Made by a program: the position numbers and the translations under genes
The notes under the pieces: generated by a model
The model's database searches: none
Told to the model about the DNA's origin: nothing
Seen by the model: the letters and a program-made list of their open reading frames with translations, nothing else
NCBI RefSeq assembly: GCF_014207745.1
Contig: NZ_JACHJB010000001.1
Coordinates: 620,001 to 684,000, forward strand
From: Nonomuraea muscovyensis
GTDB taxonomy: Bacteria > Actinomycetota > Actinomycetes > Streptosporangiales > Streptosporangiaceae
DNA: 64,000 nt
Direction: 5' to 3'
Part shown: piece after piece, positions 60,385 to 64,000 of the stretch
How positions within the stretch are numbered: the stretch's first letter is position 1
How the letters are laid out: the number at the start of each line of letters is the position of its first letter

Positions 60385-62045
60385 CAGGCCTCGACCTCCT
60401 GGGCGGACTTGGCGGACATGTGCGGGTAGTGCAGGTCGAACGCGGGGCGCTCAGACCGGATGCGCGGCAGCGAGGTGAAGTTGTGCCGCGGCGGGGGGCA
60501 GGAGGTCGCCCACTCGAGCGAGCCGCCGAAGCCCCACGGGTCGTCGACGGTGACCTTGGGCGCGGTGCGCCAGGTCTTCCAGACGTTGTAGAAGAACGGC
60601 AGCGTCGAGGCGCCGAGGACGAACGCGCCCACCGAGGAGATCATGTTGAGGTCGGTGAACCCGTCGATCGCGCTGTAGTCGGCATAGCGGCGCGGGAAGC
60701 CCAGCACGCCCAGCCAGTGCTGCACCAGGAACGTGCTGTGGAAGCCGATGAACAGCAGCCAGAACTGGATCTTGCCGAGCCGGTCGTCGAGCATCTTGCC
60801 GGTGAACTTGGGCCACCAGAAGTAGAAGCCCGCGAACATCGCGAACACCACGGTGCCGAAGACCACGTAGTGGAAGTGGGCGACGACGAAGTAGGTGTCG
60901 CTGATGTGGAAGTCGAGCGGCGGCGAGGCCAGGATGACGCCGGTGAGACCACCCAGGAGGAACGTGATCAGGAAGCCGATCGAGTAGAGCATCGGCGACT
61001 CGAAGCTCAGGTGGCCGCGCCACATGGTGCCGATCCAGTTGAAGAACTTCACGCCCGTCGGCACCGCGATGAGGAACGTCATGAACGAGAAGAACGGCAG
61101 CAGCACCTGGCCGGTGGGGAACATGTGGTGCGCCCACACCGTGATCGACAGACCGGCGATGGAGATCGTCGCGCCGACGAGGCTGATGTAACCGAAGATC
61201 GGCTTACGGCTGAAGACCGGCAGGATCTCGGTGACGATGCCGAAGAACGGCAACGCGATGATGTAGACCTCGGGATGGCCGAAGAACCAGAACAGGTGCT
61301 GCCAGAGCATCGGCCCGCCGTTGTCCATGGCGAAGATCTGTGTGCCCAGCTTGCGGTCGGCCTCCAGGGCGAGCAGCGCGGCGGCCAGCACGGGGAAGGC
61401 CATCAGCACGAGCATGCTGGTGAGCAGGATGTTCCAGGTGAAGATCGGCATCCGGAACATCGTCATGCCCGGCGCGCGCATGCAGATGATCGTGGTGATG
61501 AAGTTGACCGAGCCGAGGATCGTGCCCAGGCCGGACAGCGTCAGACCCATGATCCACAGGTCGGGGCCGATGCCGGGCGAGTAGATCGCGTTGGACAGCG
61601 GCGTGTAGGCGAACCAGCCGAACGAGGCCGCGCCGCCCGGGGTGAAGAAGCCCGCCACCGCGATGGTGCTGCCGAACAGGTAGAGCCAGTAGCTCACCAT
61701 GTTCAGCCGGGGGAAGGCGACGTCGGGGGCGCCGATCTGCAGCGGCATCAGCTCGTTGGCGAAGCCGGCGAACAGCGGCGTGGCGAACATCAGCAGCATG
61801 ATCGTGCCGTGCATGGTGAACAGCTGGTTGAACTGCTCGTTGGTGGTGAACTGCAGTTCGGGCTGCATCAGCTCGGCCCGCATCACCAGCGCCATGACGC
61901 CGCCGATGAGGAAGAAGGCGAACGACGTGATCAGGTAGAGGTGTCCGATGATCTTGTGATCGGTGGAGGACAGCCACTTGGCGATCACCCGGCCCTTGGG
62001 AGTGGGCCGGACTGTCGTCGCGAGGGGTTCTTGGATGGCGGTCAC
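60384..62045 (-). CDS. ctaD: Cytochrome c oxidase subunit I
   Basis: 553 aa, twelve membrane helices. Heme a ligand in [12 protein letters not shown]; CuB ligand and cross-linked Tyr in [16 protein letters not shown]; CuB His pair in [10 protein letters not shown]; heme a3 and a His in AHFHYVVFG. The Lys of the K channel is not in the canonical T-x-x-K reading I could verify. GTG 62045 overlaps the ctaC stop (GTGA). Terminal oxidase core of the bc1-aa3 chain. Confidence 0.97.
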   Translation of the reverse strand: MTAIQEPLATTVRPTPKGRVIAKWLSSTDHKIIGHLYLITSFAFFLIGGVMALVMRAELMQPELQFTTNEQFNQLFTMHGTIMLLMFATPLFAGFANELMPLQIGAPDVAFPRLNMVSYWLYLFGSTIAVAGFFTPGGAASFGWFAYTPLSNAIYSPGIGPDLWIMGLTLSGLGTILGSVNFITTIICMRAPGMTMFRMPIFTWNILLTSMLVLMAFPVLAAALLALEADRKLGTQIFAMDNGGPMLWQHLFWFFGHPEVYIIALPFFGIVTEILPVFSRKPIFGYISLVGATISIAGLSITVWAHHMFPTGQVLLPFFSFMTFLIAVPTGVKFFNWIGTMWRGHLSFESPMLYSIGFLITFLLGGLTGVILASPPLDFHISDTYFVVAHFHYVVFGTVVFAMFAGFYFWWPKFTGKMLDDRLGKIQFWLLFIGFHSTFLVQHWLGVLGFPRRYADYSAIDGFTDLNMISSVGAFVLGASTLPFFYNVWKTWRTAPKVTVDDPWGFGGSLEWATSCPPPRHNFTSLPRIRSERPAFDLHYPHMSAKSAQEVEA

Positions 62046-62869
62046 TGGGCACTCCCAGCCTGGGTCGCGATGTACTGGTCGTACTCACCCTGTGGTACGA
62101 GCTTGACGTTGAAGAGCATGCGGCTGTGGTCGACGCCGCACAGCTCGGCGCAGCGGCCGGCGTAGACGCCCTCCGTGTCGAGCGTGGTGACCTGGAACCT
62201 GCGCCCCTTGTTGCCCTCGCGGATGCCCGGGATGACGTCACGCTTGAAGTTGAAGGCCGGCACCCAGAAGGAGTGGATGACGTCCGGCGACTCCAGGTCG
62301 AACTCGATGCGCTTGCCCGCCGGGAGCACGAGCTGCGGCCCCTCGCGGTAGTCGCTGACCGGCTTGCCGACGACCGGCGGGAGGGTCTTGCCGTTGACCG
62401 TCGTCGTGAAGCGCCAGCTCCACTGGAACGCCTCGACCTTGACCTTCACGTCCGGGTTGGGGGGCAGCGCCTCCAGGGTCCGGCTGTCACGCGCGGTGAA
62501 GAAGAAGAACACCGACACCATGACGAGCGGGACGAGGGTGTAGAAGATCTCGATCGGCAGGTTGTAGCGCACCTGTGGCGGGAGCTCGGCCTTGGCCCGG
62601 CTCTTGCGGTGGAACAGGCACGCCCACACGATCAGGACGATGACCACGGCACCCGTGGCGAGCGCCGCGATCCAGGCCCCGTTCCAGAGGCTCGCGATCG
62701 TGTCGCTCTGCGAGGTGATGCCCTCCGGCAGGAGGCCACGAGACCAGTCGGCCTTGGGAACGTCATTAGCACACGCCGTAGCGGAGGCCAGCAGCAACGC
62801 CAAAACGGCGGCGCGCGGCACCCCGCGCCGGGCCAACGAACGCCGTGTCGAACGGCGAGTCGGACTCAC
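62042..62869 (-). CDS. ctaC: Cytochrome c oxidase subunit II (lipoprotein)
   Basis: 275 aa. Signal peptide with lipobox ([12 protein letters not shown]). Two membrane helices ([41 protein letters not shown]) and the CuA cupredoxin domain with [14 protein letters not shown] and [17 protein letters not shown] 62869 is chosen because the preceding frame residues (MALGLYLWGRRS) lie in the upstream hairpin. First gene of the ctaC-ctaD-ctaF operon. Confidence 0.94.
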   Translation of the reverse strand: MSPTRRSTRRSLARRGVPRAAVLALLLASATACANDVPKADWSRGLLPEGITSQSDTIASLWNGAWIAALATGAVVIVLIVWACLFHRKSRAKAELPPQVRYNLPIEIFYTLVPLVMVSVFFFFTARDSRTLEALPPNPDVKVKVEAFQWSWRFTTTVNGKTLPPVVGKPVSDYREGPQLVLPAGKRIEFDLESPDVIHSFWVPAFNFKRDVIPGIREGNKGRRFQVTTLDTEGVYAGRCAELCGVDHSRMLFNVKLVPQGEYDQYIATQAGSAQ

Positions 62870-62892
62870 GGATCGCCTACCCCACAGATAGA

Positions 62893-62913
62893 GCCCAAGA
62901 GCCACTCTTGGGC
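62893..62913. promoter_or_regulatory. Hairpin upstream of ctaC
   Basis: GCCCAAGA-GCCAC-TCTTGGGC, a perfect 8-bp stem 24 nt before the ctaC start. It may lie in the 5' leader or be an operator. Confidence 0.4.
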
Positions 62914-63082
62914 GCTCGTATTTCCATATGCACAGCTGATTGCAGACACATTAGCGTGCAGGGGCCTCGCCCTCCCGCGCGCCCCCTCGGTGCGTCTGCC
63001 GGTGCGTCTCCCCGTGCGTGCCGAGGTTCGTGCGCCGGCGCCGCGCCGCGAGCGCCACGCCCCGGGTGGGACGATGGGTCAC

Positions 63083-64000
63083 GTGGCGTACTTCGACGCG
63101 GCCTCCACCGAGCCGCTGCACCCCCAGGCGCGCGAGGCGCTCCTGACGGCGATCGACGCCGGCTGGGCCGACCCCGCGAGGCTCTACAACCAGGCCCGCC
63201 GCGCCCACCTGCTGCTGGAGCAGGCCCGCGCGGAGGTGGCCGAGGCGCTCGGCGCGCGGCCCGACGAGGTGTCGTTCGCCTCCTCGGGGACGCAGGCCGT
63301 GCATCTCGGCATGCTCGGCACCCTACACGGCAGGCGGAGGGCCGGACGCCATCTGGTGACGAGCGCCGTCGAGCACTCCAGCGTGCTGCACGCCGCGCAG
63401 GCCCACGAACGCGACGGCGGCACCGCCGAGACGGTGGGCGTGAGCCTGACCGGACGGGTCGATCTCGACGCCTTCAGGGCCGCCGTGGCGCGGGAGGGCA
63501 CGGCGCTGGCCTGCCTGCAGACCGCCAACCACGAGGTGGGCACGCTGCAGCCGGTGGCGGAGGCGGCCGAGGCCTGCCGGCGGCACGGTGTCCCCCTGTT
63601 CGTGGACGCGGCGCAGACGGCGGGCCGGCTGCCCGTCCCCGCCGGCTGGTCGGTGCTGGCGGCCAGCGCCCACAAGTGGGGCGGACCGGCCGGGGTGGGC
63701 GTGCTGGCGGTGCGCAAGGGCACCCGGTTCCGCTCGTTCCTGCCGGAGGACGAGCGGGAGCGCCGGCGCGTCCCCGGCTTCGAGAACGTGCCCGCCGTCG
63801 TGGCGGCCGCCGCCGCGCTGCGCGCCGTGACGGCCGAGGCCGAGTCGGAGCGGGCGCGCCTGTCGGCGCTGGTCGACCGGATCAGGGAGACGGTGCCGCA
63901 GGTGGTCCCGGACGTGGAGGTGATCGGCGAGCCCGTCGAGCGGGCCCCGCACATCGTGACGTTCTCCTGCCTGTACGTCGACGGCGAGGCGCTGCTCACC
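63083..64000 (+). CDS. Cysteine desulfurase family protein, 5' part only
   Basis: 306 codons, running off the right edge. PLP aminotransferase fold: YFDAASTEPLHPQAREAL at the N-terminus, FASSGTQAVHLGML, HLVTSAVEHSSVL, QTANHEVGTLQPV, FVDAAQTAGRLP and the PLP-Lys in ASAHKWGGPAGVG. Provides persulfide for tRNA thiolation or Fe-S clusters; in many actinomycetes this gene precedes mnmA. GTG 63083 gives the usual start; ATG 63074 is three codons upstream. Confidence 0.9.
   Translation, partial: MAYFDAASTEPLHPQAREALLTAIDAGWADPARLYNQARRAHLLLEQARAEVAEALGARPDEVSFASSGTQAVHLGMLGTLHGRRRAGRHLVTSAVEHSSVLHAAQAHERDGGTAETVGVSLTGRVDLDAFRAAVAREGTALACLQTANHEVGTLQPVAEAAEACRRHGVPLFVDAAQTAGRLPVPAGWSVLAASAHKWGGPAGVGVLAVRKGTRFRSFLPEDERERRRVPGFENVPAVVAAAAALRAVTAEAESERARLSALVDRIRETVPQVVPDVEVIGEPVERAPHIVTFSCLYVDGEALLT

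Noticed and set aside
60420..62165. 581-codon plus-strand frame opposite ctaD
   Set aside because: ctaD is unmistakable on the other strand; the antisense translation is Arg/Gly/His-rich without a fold.

Overview
This window comes from a very GC-rich actinomycete chromosome. Gene content and order (actinobacterial bc1-aa3 respiratory genes, a PimB-like mannosyltransferase, Ser/Thr kinases, NlpC/P60 hydrolases), frequent GTG starts and several apparently leaderless genes point to a filamentous actinomycete, probably Streptosporangiales-like. That rank is an inference. No rRNA or tRNA gene and no CRISPR array was seen.

Layout. 1-3.2 kb: end of a urate catabolism operon (uraD-uraH), endonuclease IV and a LytTR response regulator. 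3.3-5.2 kb: a small molybdopterin oxidoreductase, then the DAHP synthase gene aroF behind a leader peptide with adjacent Phe-Trp-Tyr codons and a terminator hairpin, i.e. an aromatic amino acid attenuator. 5.2-9.2 kb: thiI, an MHYT membrane sensor, and pfkA with PPi-type active-site residues and a DasR-like operator in its promoter. 9.2-11 kb: an IS605-type element with intact tnpB and an internally deleted tnpA. 11.2-25.3 kb: accessory and housekeeping genes: SDR, DMFase-like secreted protein, a 47-bp tandem repeat block, a lactonase divergent from a MarR-GNAT fusion, a PhoX-like protein, Dps, a MerR/VIT-vWA pair, homocysteine methyltransferase, a DoxX/MarR pair, PlsC, an esterase.

25-45 kb: a leftward operon (SRPBCC, ArsA-like ATPase, DUF5304-like, ROK glucokinase, EEP nuclease, secreted propeller-like protein), then metallophosphoesterase, FadD15-like ligase, PimB-like transferase, two metalloproteases, and two NlpC/P60 hydrolases, one under a c-di-AMP (ydaO/yuaA) riboswitch and probably starting at CTG. 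Next come a NYN-domain protein, a NarL-type two-component pair and two bacterial PH-domain membrane proteins.

44.6-49.6 kb: one receptor-like protein and two membrane Ser/Thr kinases that share one type of extracellular domain. 49.6-62.9 kb: a DEDDh-GIY-YIG nuclease, a stand-alone Lrp/AsnC sensor domain, the complete qcrB-qcrA-qcrC-ctaE block (cytochrome bc1 and oxidase subunit III), a pseudo-receiver gene and trpD, a lipoprotein L,D-transpeptidase, and ctaF-ctaD-ctaC (oxidase subunits IV, I, II). The right edge holds the start of a cysteine desulfurase gene. The order from plsC/ArsA/FadD15/PimB/NlpC through DEDDh-GIY-YIG/trpD/ctaE-qcrCAB/ctaC resembles the M. tuberculosis Rv2182c-Rv2200c neighbourhood, so this part is conserved actinobacterial core. 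Novelty is more likely in the regulatory RNA, the kinase cluster, the IS remnant and the repeats.
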